Numbered from the stretch's first letter, positions 17,758-28,247 are shown. The stretch is 64,000 bases of DNA from Symsagittifera roscoffensis (GCF_963678635.1 NW_026970749.1:1-64000); one strand, 5' to 3'. Numbers and translations: made by a program. The notes: a model not told the origin generated them from the letters alone.

Positions 17758-20175
17758 GGTGCATGTCAACATTTTCTAGTGGATACGGAGATGGAAAATG
17801 GGAGACACAAGGTATTTAACTTCCAAATGTCCAAGTTAGATACTAAAATCATTAACGAGAAACTTGAAGAAGTCTTCAACAAGCTCGATTCTGCAGCCAA
17901 AATCAACATTGCTCTGGGTTTTGTTCTTCGAAATATTGAGACTGGTGAATATCGATATTTCTACGCCCATGAAAACAATACTCTGTTTGAAAAATCCCAT
18001 TTACTTTGTACGAAAGCGGATTTGATAACAATCCAAGGAAAAGTAGAAAAATTTAATATTGTGGAGCAATGTACCCAAGAACGCCAGAACACAAAGTGGC
18101 GATTCAAGTTGATTACTAACGTTACAATTTTTGCTGCTTTGCTGAAAAACATCCCAATGGGATGTCCAGATTCTGTCTTACCCGAACCTCTACTGAAAAA
18201 CCATTCTGTTAACTGTCTTTTATCTAACAAGGACAAGGAACCTTACAAAGATCATTTGTGTCTATTCCGCGCATTGGCCATGTACATGAACGGACACAAT
18301 GATCTCGACACTCACACCTACAGATATTTTACAGAATTCATAACAAAATCTGGTTATGATTCTAAGAATTTTCGTGGAGTTTCCGTTGAAGACTTACCTG
18401 TTGTCGAGGAAATAATTGGACGCAACATCTTTATTTACGATTTTGATATTCAAGAGGGAGAATATGTGGGAGAAATAGTATTTTTTGGTAGATTTGATAA
18501 AACAGTCAAATTACTGAGATTCAACAATCATATCATTCATGCAAATGATATAGATAGCTTCTTTAAGTGTTTCCGGTGCCCCAGTTGTGATAGTTTCTTC
18601 AAAAGATCCGAGTTTCTCAACAAACATCTTCTGAGATGTAAGGATCGTGTGAAACATATTTACCCAAAGAACGTATATGAGCTTCGCGAAACCCTGTTTG
18701 AAAAGCTAGAAGGATTCAATCTTCCAGTTTCTGATGATAAAAAACCCTTCAAAAACCTAGCAATTTTCGATTTTGAGTCGATTTGTGTTCCTACAGAAGA
18801 GCTAAAAGAAACACAAACTACTACCTGGATTGGAAAACATGTCCCCATTTCAGTCTCTATATCATCAAATCTGATTGATGAACCCATCTTTTTGTACAAC
18901 AAGGATCCACAGAACTTGATTATTGATTTTGTATCCTACCTCGAGCTGTTGGCTGAGAAAAGTAAGCTGGAGATGAGAACAAATTTCCAAGATATTGAAG
19001 TTGCTGTCAATGAAAGAATGAAAAAAATCTTTGATCAATTGAATGAGCGATGCCAGAATTTTTCAAGTAACAAGTTTGAGTACGAAGATGAATGTATTGA
19101 AGATTCGGAAGAAGCAGATATGTCAACACAATTCTTGCGAATTCAGAAAAATCAACTCATCGATTTGAAACAACATCTGGAGAGATATATAAATACTTTA
19201 CCTGTTTTTGGATTTAACAGTGGTAGATATGACTTAAATTTGATCAAGTCCTACTTAATCCCTTATTTGATTCGCGATAAAGAGCAAGAAACATCCGTTA
19301 TCAAAAAAGCAAATGATTTTATATCTTTCAAGTTTGGAGATGTACAATTTCTTGACATTATGAAATTTCTGGGTGGAGCAACAACTCTGGACTCATTTCT
19401 CAAAGCTTATAAAGCTAGTGAAACAAAAGGATTCTTTCCTTATGAGTGGTTTGACAACCCTGACAAACTTGATTTTCCAGGACTGCCCCCATATGAAGCA
19501 TTGTTCAGTAAACTTAGAAACAACAATTCACTAGACAAAGACTTTACTGATTATGAAAAACTGAGGAAGAGTGGACTTGATGAACAGCAAGCACTGAAAA
19601 AGCTTCAAATCAACACTGTACCCGCATCTGGTCTAGATAATTACAGTTACTTACAACAAACTTGGCAGAAAAACGGAATGACTGTGTTCCAAGACTTTTT
19701 GCAGTGGTACAACAACAAAGATGTAGTTCCAACCCTGGAAGCAATGCAAAAAATGATTCAGTTTTATCATAACAAAGGGATAGACATGTTGAAACTTGGA
19801 TGTACACTTCCAAATCTAGCAAACATATGTCTACACAGATCTACAAATTACAAGTTTTATCCATTTTGCGAAAGTGATAAAGGTTTGTGTGAAAAAATAC
19901 GAGAAGACATGACCGTTGGGCCTTCGATTGTGTTCACTCAAAAAGCTGTTGTAGATGAAACCTTTATCAGAGATTCATCAAATATTTGTAAGTCAATCGT
20001 TGGAATTGATGCGAGCCAGCTTTACCCCTATTCAATGTGTCAAGATATGCCAACAGGACTTTATACGAGATGGGAGTTTGACACTGATATGCAGAAATTC
20101 AAGGCTAGACATAATCGAACTCGCAACTTTGAGAATATGGTCATGTCTTTCTATCAAGAATCAAGACCAGAATGA
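17668..20175 (+). CDS. polB: Protein-primed-type family-B DNA polymerase, N-terminal and exonuclease part
   Basis: 835 codons. Residues 195-291 resemble an OTU-type cysteine protease: KDHLCLFRALAMY with C198, then NNHIIHA with H288 and H291. A zinc finger follows (C304, C307, H320, C324). The 3'-5' exonuclease motifs are AIFDFES (D368, E370) and GFNSGRYDLNLIKSYLI (N517, D522). Polymerase motif A is GIDASQLYPYSM (D781). This layout fits DNA_pol_B_2 polymerases of Polintons and related viruses, which copy linear DNA from a protein primer. The frame ends at TGA 20173, where the related copies encode Cys (TGC). Start 17668 is simply the first ATG after the insertion; the original start was 17302. 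Confidence 0.9.
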   Translation: MERNNGNLVADLNKIVEDEWEDGEKLKEELGACQHFLVDTEMENGRHKVFNFQMSKLDTKIINEKLEEVFNKLDSAAKINIALGFVLRNIETGEYRYFYAHENNTLFEKSHLLCTKADLITIQGKVEKFNIVEQCTQERQNTKWRFKLITNVTIFAALLKNIPMGCPDSVLPEPLLKNHSVNCLLSNKDKEPYKDHLCLFRALAMYMNGHNDLDTHTYRYFTEFITKSGYDSKNFRGVSVEDLPVVEEIIGRNIFIYDFDIQEGEYVGEIVFFGRFDKTVKLLRFNNHIIHANDIDSFFKCFRCPSCDSFFKRSEFLNKHLLRCKDRVKHIYPKNVYELRETLFEKLEGFNLPVSDDKKPFKNLAIFDFESICVPTEELKETQTTTWIGKHVPISVSISSNLIDEPIFLYNKDPQNLIIDFVSYLELLAEKSKLEMRTNFQDIEVAVNERMKKIFDQLNERCQNFSSNKFEYEDECIEDSEEADMSTQFLRIQKNQLIDLKQHLERYINTLPVFGFNSGRYDLNLIKSYLIPYLIRDKEQETSVIKKANDFISFKFGDVQFLDIMKFLGGATTLDSFLKAYKASETKGFFPYEWFDNPDKLDFPGLPPYEALFSKLRNNNSLDKDFTDYEKLRKSGLDEQQALKKLQINTVPASGLDNYSYLQQTWQKNGMTVFQDFLQWYNNKDVVPTLEAMQKMIQFYHNKGIDMLKLGCTLPNLANICLHRSTNYKFYPFCESDKGLCEKIREDMTVGPSIVFTQKAVVDETFIRDSSNICKSIVGIDASQLYPYSMCQDMPTGLYTRWEFDTDMQKFKARHNRTRNFENMVMSFYQESRPE

Positions 20176-21734
20176 AAAATTGAGAGCTTTTTTACATCTG
20201 GAAAACAGAAGAAAATTGACTGTTTTAATGTGGACGGTTATTGTGATCACTGTAAAACAGTATTCGAGGCAATGGGATGCTACTATCACTTTTGTTCTTG
20301 TCAAGAAACTCGTTCCTCCTTAACAGAACAGGATATCGAGCGAGGAAATAAGAAGAGAGAGATGGATGAGATGAGACGAGAATACATTCAAGAGAAAGGA
20401 TACAAAGTTGAAGAAATGTGGGAGTGTGAGTGGTGGCAAAATTTCAAAACCAATGACAAGATCAAAAATCATGTTCGAACCCACTTTCCCATACAAAAGA
20501 CCCCTTTCTACAGACTCTCTTCTAGCAAAAATAAAAGATGGATCTCTTTTTGGTTACGTTCAGTGTGACTTAGTTGTTCCAGATGAACTGAAATCGAAAT
20601 TTGCGAATTTTCCTCCAATTTTCAAAAACACTGAGGTTGGAAGAAACGATATTGGTGACTATATGAAGAATTATGCTATTGAAAATGAAATGTTCAAACA
20701 TCCACAGAGAATGCTTATATCTAGCTTCAAGCTAGAAAATGGAACAGTTATAACTCCTCTCTTCAATTTTTATTCAGAACTTGGCTTGCAATGCACCAAA
20801 ATTTATCGTTTTGTTGAATATTCTCCTCGGAAATGCTTTAAAAATTTCGTTCAGTCAGTGGTTGATGCAAGAAGAGAAGGAGATGAAAACCCTCTATCAG
20901 GAGTTGTAGCAGAAACAATGAAGCTCTTGGGCAATTCCTCCTATGGATATCAGATCATGGATAGATCCAGACATACAATCACGAAGTATCTGAACGATGA
21001 AAAAACTCACAAGGCAATCAATGAACCACTGTTTAAGAGACTTAACATTTGAGAAGGACTTATATGAGGTGGAGTTGTTGAAGTCAACCATTGAGCACAG
21101 AGAACCCATCATTGTTGGTTTTTTCATACTTCAGTATGCAAAACTGAGAATGTTGGAACTCTACTATAACTTCTTTGACAAGTTCTGTGATGTAAATAAA
21201 TTTGAAGAGTTGGAGATGGACACAGACTCACTTTACTTGGCACTTGCAGAAGAAAATTTGTACGATTGCATCCAACCAGATAAGAGAGCTGCTTGGGAAA
21301 AAATGAGGGAGAGTGATTGCAGAGATTCCTTCAAGGCGGATGCAAAATCCAATTTCTTTCCTCGAACCTGTTGTAGTGTCCATAAAAAACATGATAAGCG
21401 GGAGCCGGGACTTTTCAAAGAAGAATTTAGGTGCACAGAATTGCTCTGTTTATGTAGTAAGACATATTGCTGCTATGACAACAAGTCAGACAAATTCAAA
21501 TTTAGCAGCAAAGGATTGAATAAGCGGGTTCTAGAAAACTCTGGAGATGGACCTTTAGCAAAGTATAGGAGAGTGCTTGATGAAGCAATTAATCTTACAT
21601 CTACTAACAGAGGATTCAGAACTGTAAATCATATGGTGGCCACATATGAACAGACAAAGAAAGGACTAAGCTATTTTTATCCAAAAAGACAAGTACAAGA
21701 TGATGGAATTCATACAAAACCACTGAACTTATAA
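20176..21734 (+). pseudogene. polB: Family-B DNA polymerase, C-terminal catalytic part, frameshifted
   Basis: The reading continues past the TGA in the same frame (KKIDCFNVDGY, EQDIERGNKKRE) to about 20490. There it shifts by +1 (FPYKRPLSTDSLLAKIKDGS, frame of 20408-21052), and near 21042 it shifts again (frame of 20997-21734). Motif B is MKLLGNSSYGYQ (20918-20953); motif C is MDTDSLYLAL with the catalytic DTD at 21219-21227. The protein ends KPLNL, as does the copy at 48.7 kb. One nonsense codon and two frameshifts make it non-functional as read. The two frameshift sites lack a clear slippery heptamer, so programmed recoding is unlikely. Confidence 0.88.
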
Positions 21735-21870
21735 GAACTGATCTGGTCCAGTAAACTTATTCATGATGTTGTATTATATTGGGTTTATGATGTTAAAATG
21801 TAAAATGTTGCGGTAAACTTGTTATACAATGCAGTGATTTATATACTTTCTTTGTAATTTAAACTTTTTT

Positions 21871-22397
21871 CTCAAAAAATTTGACTTTTTTCGAAGTCTC
21901 TGTAGGTTCAGAATAGATTCAGATAGGTAGAAAGTAAAAGTATCGAATAAAATTTTATTAGATCAAGTTAAACAAAATCTTATCATGTTTTGAATTTTTT
22001 CGAAAAAATTTTCACAAAAATTCCAAGTTCTTACCCAAAAAACTCTTACCATCGACTTACCATAAATCAAAAAACTAATGGAAAGCCCTTCATTACACAA
22101 CCTACTCGTAATTAAACTTTGATATTTAACAATTAGGTAACGGGCGCCAAAATTTTTGCGAAAAAATTAGAATTTTCCATTCAAAAAACAAAAAAAAAAT
22201 GGTTTTCTTTCTCTTACCATCACACTGAAACCTTACCATCGGTATTCCCTATCTTAATACATTGTAGACTCTATACCCAATCTTAATACATAGCTGGCGG
22301 ACCGGATGCTCTATTCCCTATCTTAATACATGGAGGTCCGCCACCTCCCCCAAACCCCCCCCCCCCCCCCCCCTGATCACCTCCAACATCTACTACT
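21871..22397 (-). repeat. Right terminal inverted repeat
   Basis: Inverted match of 7486-7990, holding three copies of the motif CCCTATCTTAATACAT (one reading CCCAATCTTAATACAT). It includes a run of about 20 C's (22355-22374) before TGATCACCTCC and the terminus ATCTACTACT. AATAAA at 21946-21951 may be the PolB polyadenylation signal. The C run is a likely weak point for sequence accuracy. Confidence 0.88.
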
Positions 22398-23321
22398 TAT
22401 TTGTGTTGTCTGGCATCGTAATCGTTCAATGTTAGTTGAAATATTTTGTTGTGTTGTTGTGACCAATGCTTCAAATTTTTGTTCATTGGCAAAATGCGAT
22501 AGTGTTTGGATATCTTGTTCTGTCAGATTTGTAATTCCATTTAAATTTTCTTGTGTAATTATAAATGCAGGTTTTAGAGTGTTATTGAATTGTTTTTCAT
22601 TAAATATTTTGTTAAATTTTAAAGGTGTGCTATCAGTTGTTAAGGGAGTTACTCCCAAATAATCTCAACGTATCGAGAATGTTGTAATTGCTGCTTTGGA
22701 GATATCGTTTGGTATGTTAAAAAATAAAACGTGAGGACCTTCCGGGTCCCATACATAATCCGCTGTATCTGCTAGTACTGCTTCTTCATCAAAATGTGGT
22801 CCAAAGTTTCTTCTTGCTTGTAAAATGAGATCTAGATTATGTTTGAAATAATCTATCATAAACCATGCTAGGATTCTTTGCAGTTTAATTTTAATTGTTT
22901 GTTATAATTCAACGTCAATGAGTATTTCACAAATTGAATCTAAAAAGCGTGAAAAAAGATTATTTTCTCCACTTTCTATTGCGTGTCGAGATGTTTATGG
23001 CGGATATGCATAGACTGTATCGTTTGTTTCTAACATGGAAACATAACTATAAATAATACAGAAATCGTCGTTTGTGAAAATTGAGTTTGCTCTCTGTCAA
23101 TTTTGCTGTTGTCTTTTTTTAATTATATTTCTCTTTGTTTGTAACTCGTTTGTAAAGCTACTTCCTTCGTGGTTCTGCACTGCTGTCGTCGACGATGTTG
23201 CCTGTATGACGGCCGTATCAAGGTCGAGCTCTTGGTACACTCCTTGCAGCTGCTTCTTCGATCTACTTACTGCCCCATGTTCCTGACCACTTAGAAATCT
23301 ATTGCCTAATCTATAAAACAT
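22398..23321 (-). pseudogene. Unknown same-frame ORF series with in-frame stops
   Basis: Three open stretches lie in one minus-strand frame: 23321-23097 (MFYRLGNRFLSGQEHGAVSR), 23036-22860 with two TAA codons, and 22859-22398 with one TGA at 22665 (WDPEGPHVLFFNIPNDISK; TQENLNGITNLTEQDIQTL). Preservation of one frame over about 900 bp, broken only by stops, points to a decayed protein gene of roughly 300 residues or two adjacent genes. The tail crosses into the right TIR of the Polinton-like element, where it loses its original end. I recognise no family. Confidence 0.45.
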
Positions 23322-24137
23322 ATTGTTGATTTAAATGTCAAAACAATTAACTTATGTTCACCCTTGATTTAATGGGTGATATCTAGTAAATTTATGGAAA
23401 AAAAGTATATCCAGATTGCCAGAAAAAAAATCACATTTATCATGAGATCAGTCAGTAGATTTCTCACATCAAACTAAGCTAAGGCGAAGACTTATTTTTG
23501 CTCATAGCCGACCAGGACACGAGCCAGCATTAACTCAATTATGAGACCTACGCAGCAATCATGTGTAATTTCATCATTACACCAGTCAGTGTGCTACAGC
23601 AGATAACCTATTGACAAGTGTGAAAAGAACCGACGATCTCCAAAGATTCCCAGAATGGAAACATCCTATAACTGAATAGCTCCCCCAGTGTCTCATGGGC
23701 AGCAGCAGTTGGTCTAATGCCTCCTGAAGAATCAATTTGATTCTTGGGAAGCTCTAATTGATCTTGATGAGTCTGATTGTATATTTTTCAAGGATACAAT
23801 TTCCTTTATTTGAAGTCCCTCAATCCGTTTAATGACCTCTACATAGAAAAACTGAAAGGCGATGAGAGGGAGAGAACACTTGCGACGAACTGTCATCCTT
23901 GACGACCATAAAACTCGCGGCGATCAGCTCGAATCTCACAATTCAAGACCATGATCGAATCAATGCGTCGACCCCACAAATCAGCAGTCAAACCATTAGT
24001 GTCGTCGCTAAATTGTCGTCAATTTGAGTTCGACGGAAGCCACAAGCAGTGATTGTTGTTCAATAAGAGATGCGTTAGGGGGATCGCCGTCAATCTCACT
24101 TTCTGAATTTGACGGGGCCTACGGGCAGTGTTTGTGA
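23322..24137. other. Non-coding or decayed stretch
   Basis: No recognisable gene. A short direct repeat occurs: TTCAATAAGAGATGCGTTAGG near 24059 and TTCAATGAGAGGTACGTTAGG near 24138. Given what follows, this may be decayed BEL/Pao pol. Confidence 0.3.
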
Positions 24138-24439
24138 TTCAATGAGAGGTACGTTAGGGTGTCTGCAGAACGACACAGTCGAAACCTCACTGCCACTGAT
24201 GTGGAACGACAATTTCTGGAGGATTTTTGCAAGAAATTTTGGTCCTCGCAACATCTGAAAAGGACTCCTGGTCTTAACAAAAATAGCAATTGGTTGGATC
24301 GTCGGAAGAATTGTAACGTCGCTGTGAATTCCTCCTCGTTGCCATCGGACTACAAAATCTATCTTAAGGACAGCATAGACGATCCGTTGAGAGGTTCTGT
24401 GAGGTTAAGGAGGTTCCAGCGATTCAAGATCCAATACAG
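24138..24439 (+). pseudogene. Open frame interrupted by the Ty3/gypsy insertion, left half
   Basis: The frame is open from the stop at 24135 to the 5' LTR (ATDVERQFLEDFCKKFWSS). Counting the ACAG target once, the same frame continues at 30165 and runs to 30504: 642 bases, a multiple of three. No ATG starts it, so it is an internal part of a longer product. The right half reads into BEL/Pao pol features, so this is probably the segment of BEL/Pao pol before the reverse transcriptase. The left half alone shows no family motif. Confidence 0.5.
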
Positions 24440-24657
24440 TGTTGTATAGTGTTGCTAAATATAGTGTTGCTAAATATAGCTAAATATAGTATAGTATGAT
24501 GCTAAAGTAATAGATTAGCAGGTGTTTGTCCTTGGAACAGTCTGTCACCCTTGGATACTGTTCACAACCACGCTCTATGCTAACTTTGTAAGATTAAGTT
24601 GACTAACTTTGTATTGGAATTTACGATTGAACGACTAACGTTTTCTCATTCTCAACA
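24440..24657 (+). repeat. 5' LTR
   Basis: Runs from TGTTGTATAGTG to CTCATTCTCAACA. The early part carries an ATAGTGTTGCTAAATATAG reiteration that the 3' LTR lacks. Followed at 24658 by the putative primer-binding site. Confidence 0.9.
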
Positions 24658-25886
24658 TGGCGCAGCCAGCAGTCTTAGGTGGGGGGAAGAATCCACTGGG
24701 TATCACGGGATTCTGGCCAGCGAAATTTACGGAACCGCCTATGATGTGGGAATTCTGGATTAACCGATTCCAATGGGGAATGGTAGCTAAGCACTCAATA
24801 AACCCGAAGAACTACTACTACGCAGCGACTCTCACAGCCGCCCAGATTACTACTTTGCCCTAGGAAGTCGATGGGAAAAATCGACTGGAATCAGAGCAAG
24901 TACTATTTTCCAATTTGTATTTGTGTCTGGGAGAAAAGGGACAAGATGAACTACACAAGAGACGACCACATCTGGATCTATCAACGGTTCGTTACCCCAG
25001 GATCTAAGACGTATTGCAGACGGAATTTAAGAAAGAAAGGAATGAGACATACGAGACATTTCAGCTTCTCTCGCGGAAACAATTTATTAATGAAAGTTTG
25101 GAGCAATATCATTCTGTACTTAGCGGACTGGCAGCCCGATGCAATTTTGGAACGTTGGAGGATCGGATACTAAGGGATGTATTCATTGTAAACATGAATA
25201 ACCGGGAAGCACAAAAGGAATTATGCAGGTCAACGAAAACACCGGAGGAAGTCTATCGGATAGCTCTTTCGTACGAGCGGGGAAACAAATACGCGACATC
25301 TTATGTTGCCACGGGACCGGTGGGAGCCCAAGGATCATCATCAGGAGGCGGCGGAATTCAGATCGAATCTGAACCACTCTGAACGATCCGTGGAGGATAT
25401 CGTAACAATCGCGCAAGGGGCCGAGGTTCATACTAAGGGCGGGGATCAAATCGAGGTGGAAATTTGTCTCAAACCAATCAATGCTACAACTGCGACCAAC
25501 AAAATTATACAAGAGAACATTTGGACAGATGTCCCGCGAGGGGAGCTACATGCAATTTTTGTCATAAACTTGGACATTTCGAGCGTACCTGTAGGGGGAA
25601 GCGTGGAAATCTTCGAGGACAGGGATCTGTCGGAATGATACGGGAGAATGTTGACGATACACACCTGGAAAGTTCGGCGGATGAAGAAGCGTCGCAACAT
25701 GCAAGTTCCATTGGATGGGTTAATAAGAATCCAGTGGTACATTCGTGGGACTCAAGCAGCTCAGACGGGGATTATATGGTAATGGCGATAAAACGTAAAC
25801 GATTCACGGAATTGAAAGTCGCTGGGGCACAGTTGCCGATTAAAGTAAATGGGAAATCCACTCATGTGTGGATTGATAGCGGGTCT
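24657..25886 (+). pseudogene. gag: Ty3/gypsy gag and start of protease, four in-frame stops
   Basis: One frame runs from ATG 24657 (MAQPAVLGGGKNPLGITGFW), which overlaps the last LTR base, through stops at 24861, 25005, 25380 and 25434. Recognisable parts are a capsid-like helical segment (TYETFQLLSRKQFINESLEQ), an RG-rich basic stretch, a degenerate first knuckle (CYNCDQQNYTREHLDRC) and a perfect CX2CX4HX4C knuckle (CNFCHKLGHFERTC). The same frame then enters the protease with active-site WIDSGS (Asp codon at 25875). A frame change follows near 25887. Confidence 0.85.
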
Positions 25887-26362
25887 CGAAAACTTTGGGA
25901 GCTTCCGGAGTAAAGTTGGATACCCTTTCGGAGGAGGACAATGCATTTCGGGGTTATGGGAACAATCCATTGCAGATGATTGGAACGATGGCTGTAACGA
26001 TACAATCCAACGGCTGGAAGATACACGCGAGGATAAAAGTAATCGGAAAGAACCGCTCATCAATAATTGGACGAGATTTGATGCCCCAATTAGGACTACA
26101 GTTGGGGCAGCAATCACCGGGGAATCAGATAATGTCCATTGGAGAAGTGAATCAGGACGCACTGGAATCGGAGGGGGAGTTGGACTCTTGGCAAAACTAT
26201 TTCAGTAAGCAGTTTTCAAACCTTTTTAATAGGGTAGGAAAAATAAGAAACTACAAAGTGCAAGGAGAATTTTTTGAAAACCTCAGCCCAGTCCAACAGA
26301 AAGGACGTCGAGTTCCCATTTCATTACAAAAAAAGTGGATACTGAAATCGATAAACTACTGA
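25887..26362 (+). pseudogene. pol: Ty3/gypsy protease C-terminal part and RT N-terminus
   Basis: The frame 25895-26362 holds IIGRDLMPQLGLQLG, matching the conserved IxGRD-LGL end of retropepsins, and then the linker to RT (ENLSPVQQKGRRVPISLQKK). A run of seven A's near 26329 shifts the frame. The continuation EIDKLLKQGHIEKLTECSDK lies in another frame and leads into the RT fingers. Confidence 0.8.
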
Positions 26363-26390
26363 AACAAGGTCATATCGAAAAACTGACAGA

Positions 26391-27407
26391 ATGTTCGGAC
26401 AAATATTTTTGTCCCCAATAGTAATAACAGTAAAGAAAGATGGGTCCGTGAAACTAGCGCTCGAGTTAAGGGAAGTAAAAAAACAAGTGCATAAAAACAA
26501 ATACCAAATTCCGAATATTGAAGAATTAATTGACACAGTGGGACAGACGATTAGCGAAAAAAAATCAGGAGACATATATTTCACCACGATGGATCTAACA
26601 TACGCATATGGCCAATTGCCGTTAAAAGCTGAAACAAGTGTACAATGTAAGTTTTCTCTCATTGGAGGCCGCTCGACGGGTACGTACCGGTTCAAGACAG
26701 GATTCTACGGTCTAACTACAATGCCCGCGGAATTCCAACGCGCAATGGATTGTATACTCGTAGAATATCCGCAGGCGCACGCTTTCATTGACGATATTCT
26801 GGTCGTAACGAAGAGAACCGCGATTTACCGTATAGCAACAGTAGAAAAAATTTTAAAGAAACTGGATCGGGAAAATATGTCTCTAAAACTAACGAAATGC
26901 AAGTTCGCCCAACGGGCATGCAAATGGCTAGGCCATAAAACAACATCCATTGGAATAACTCCATTGGTTAGAAAAACAGAACCGATAGAGGCGCTAACGC
27001 CGCCGCGAACTCTGTCGCAGTTGAAATCGTTCATGGGGTCAATACACAGCCTGCACAAGTATCTACCGGCGCTAGCTGAATCATCCGCGCCGTTGCGACC
27101 CTTACTAATAAGAGTAATGAATACTTTTGGACCCCCGAGTGTCACAATGCGGACAAAAATCTTAATAAAACAAGTGTCGAATATTGTTGAACTACGACAT
27201 TTTGATATCCACAAGGACATTCGTATAGTGTGCGACGAAAGCCATAACGGGCTCGGTGCGGTGTTGGAACAGTTTGGACCAGAAGAGTGGCGCCCAATTT
27301 CGTTTGCCTCGCAATACCTTAACGAAGCGGAAAAGAAATATTCAACAAACGAATTGGAGATGCTGGCAGTTGTGTGGGGGGGGGGGGGGGGGGCTGAATA
27401 TTTTTAA
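26391..27407 (+). CDS. pol: Ty3/gypsy reverse transcriptase and RNase H (partial)
   Basis: 338 codons with RT blocks SPIVITVKKDGSVKLALELR, TTMDLTYAYGQLPL, YRFKTGFYGLTTMPAEFQ and the catalytic FIDDILVVT. A thumb and connection segment follows, then RNase H beginning IVCDESHNGLGAVLEQ and KKYSTNELEMLAVVW. A run of 18 G's (27376-27393) breaks the frame in the RNase H domain. After it, LIVTDHKALISLLDG resumes the domain in another phase (about 27430-27480). RT copies the element RNA and RNase H removes it. The first Met here is internal, not a true start. Confidence 0.9.
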   Translation: MFGQIFLSPIVITVKKDGSVKLALELREVKKQVHKNKYQIPNIEELIDTVGQTISEKKSGDIYFTTMDLTYAYGQLPLKAETSVQCKFSLIGGRSTGTYRFKTGFYGLTTMPAEFQRAMDCILVEYPQAHAFIDDILVVTKRTAIYRIATVEKILKKLDRENMSLKLTKCKFAQRACKWLGHKTTSIGITPLVRKTEPIEALTPPRTLSQLKSFMGSIHSLHKYLPALAESSAPLRPLLIRVMNTFGPPSVTMRTKILIKQVSNIVELRHFDIHKDIRIVCDESHNGLGAVLEQFGPEEWRPISFASQYLNEAEKKYSTNELEMLAVVWGGGGGAEYF

Positions 27408-27581
27408 AATTACATATTGGGCCGGAATTTTTTAATCGTCACCGACCACAAAGCGTTAATATCCCTTTTGGATGGTAATAATATGAAACACAAGACGATG
27501 TTTAGCCGTTTAACGCGCTAGTTAGATCGGCTTATTCCCTTCGATTTTCGAATTGAACATACGCCAAGGGCGAAAATCGGA

Positions 27582-28247
27582 TTGGCGGACTATTTATCAC
27601 GTCACCCAAGTAGAGAAGCAACGCCAATAACTACGTATGAGAACATGTTTACTGTGGCAAAGATCAACCTAATTCGCACCGCTCTCGGTTTTAATGATAG
27701 TAATACATCCAGGGGACACAAATCATCCAATTATAAATCCAAGGAAACGCATATCAAAGCGGAAAGTCAGCAATCTATAAAGAGATTGGAAGTTTCGTCA
27801 CGAGATGAACCGGTAGAGAGCGGGAAAACATGCGAGCGGAATTCGACCAATCAGATTCGAACACGTGGTTTAAGCCGACGGCTACGCGAATTACGCAGTA
27901 GATTAGTTGGTGCTATTACTCAATCGGAAGAAAGTCGTTTACAATTATCAAATTCTAAAATTCAAAGCTCAAAGTCTCAATTTGGAATGGATAGAAGTAT
28001 GCGAAAATGGCAAAAATTTTTGAAACAGCACCCTAGTCTAAATAGCAGCAGCAATGCGATTGAAGAATTACCGCCGAACGTATCCCTGGAAGCCAATACT
28101 AAAGAAACAAAGTCAATCCGAACAAATTCAACTCTTTCGTTACCCTCGGCATTCAAAGGTGAAACAATACCACCAGTGGATCCCATTTCAATATGTATGT
28201 CAATTATCCCTCGGAACTGCAAAATTGTTAATAAAATTACTTCCTGA
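27582..28247 (+). pseudogene. pol: Ty3/gypsy linker between RNase H and integrase
   Basis: It begins with LADYLSRHPSR, the usual end of the Ty3/gypsy RNase H region, then runs through a Ser/Lys/Arg-rich linker of about 200 residues. Such a long linker is unusual compared with many gypsy elements. Its last codons lose phase near 28200-28245, and the integrase continues in the frame of 28054-29193. Confidence 0.65.

Larger units (their letters stand above)
7486..22397 (+). mobile_element. Complete Polinton/Maverick-like element with PolB and long TIRs
   Basis: A ~14.9-kb unit is bounded by inverted repeats of ~505 bp (left) and ~527 bp (right), starting AGTAGTAGAT and ending ATCTACTACT. Size, TIR length, AG...CT ends with terminal 3-bp reiteration and a protein-primed-type PolB fit Polinton/Maverick elements. 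The gene order is: zinc-finger protein (-), two ORFs (-), a divergent pair near 11.8 kb, a duplicated acidic-protein block, a (-) ORF, then ZnF-PolB (+). I recognise no DDE integrase, FtsK-like ATPase, adenain protease or capsid gene. The six bases outside each end (GCCAAT and TATTTG) do not match, so no target duplication is seen. Confidence 0.85.

Noticed and set aside
20173-21045. TGA and two frame changes in PolB as programmed recoding
   Set aside because: Related copies encode Cys at the TGA position, no slippery heptamer or downstream structure is evident, and the gene also carries a disruptive insertion. Decay is simpler.
22398-23321. Polinton capsid gene split off from the element
   Set aside because: No capsid signature is recognised, and the frame lies outside the TIR and only runs into its last bases.
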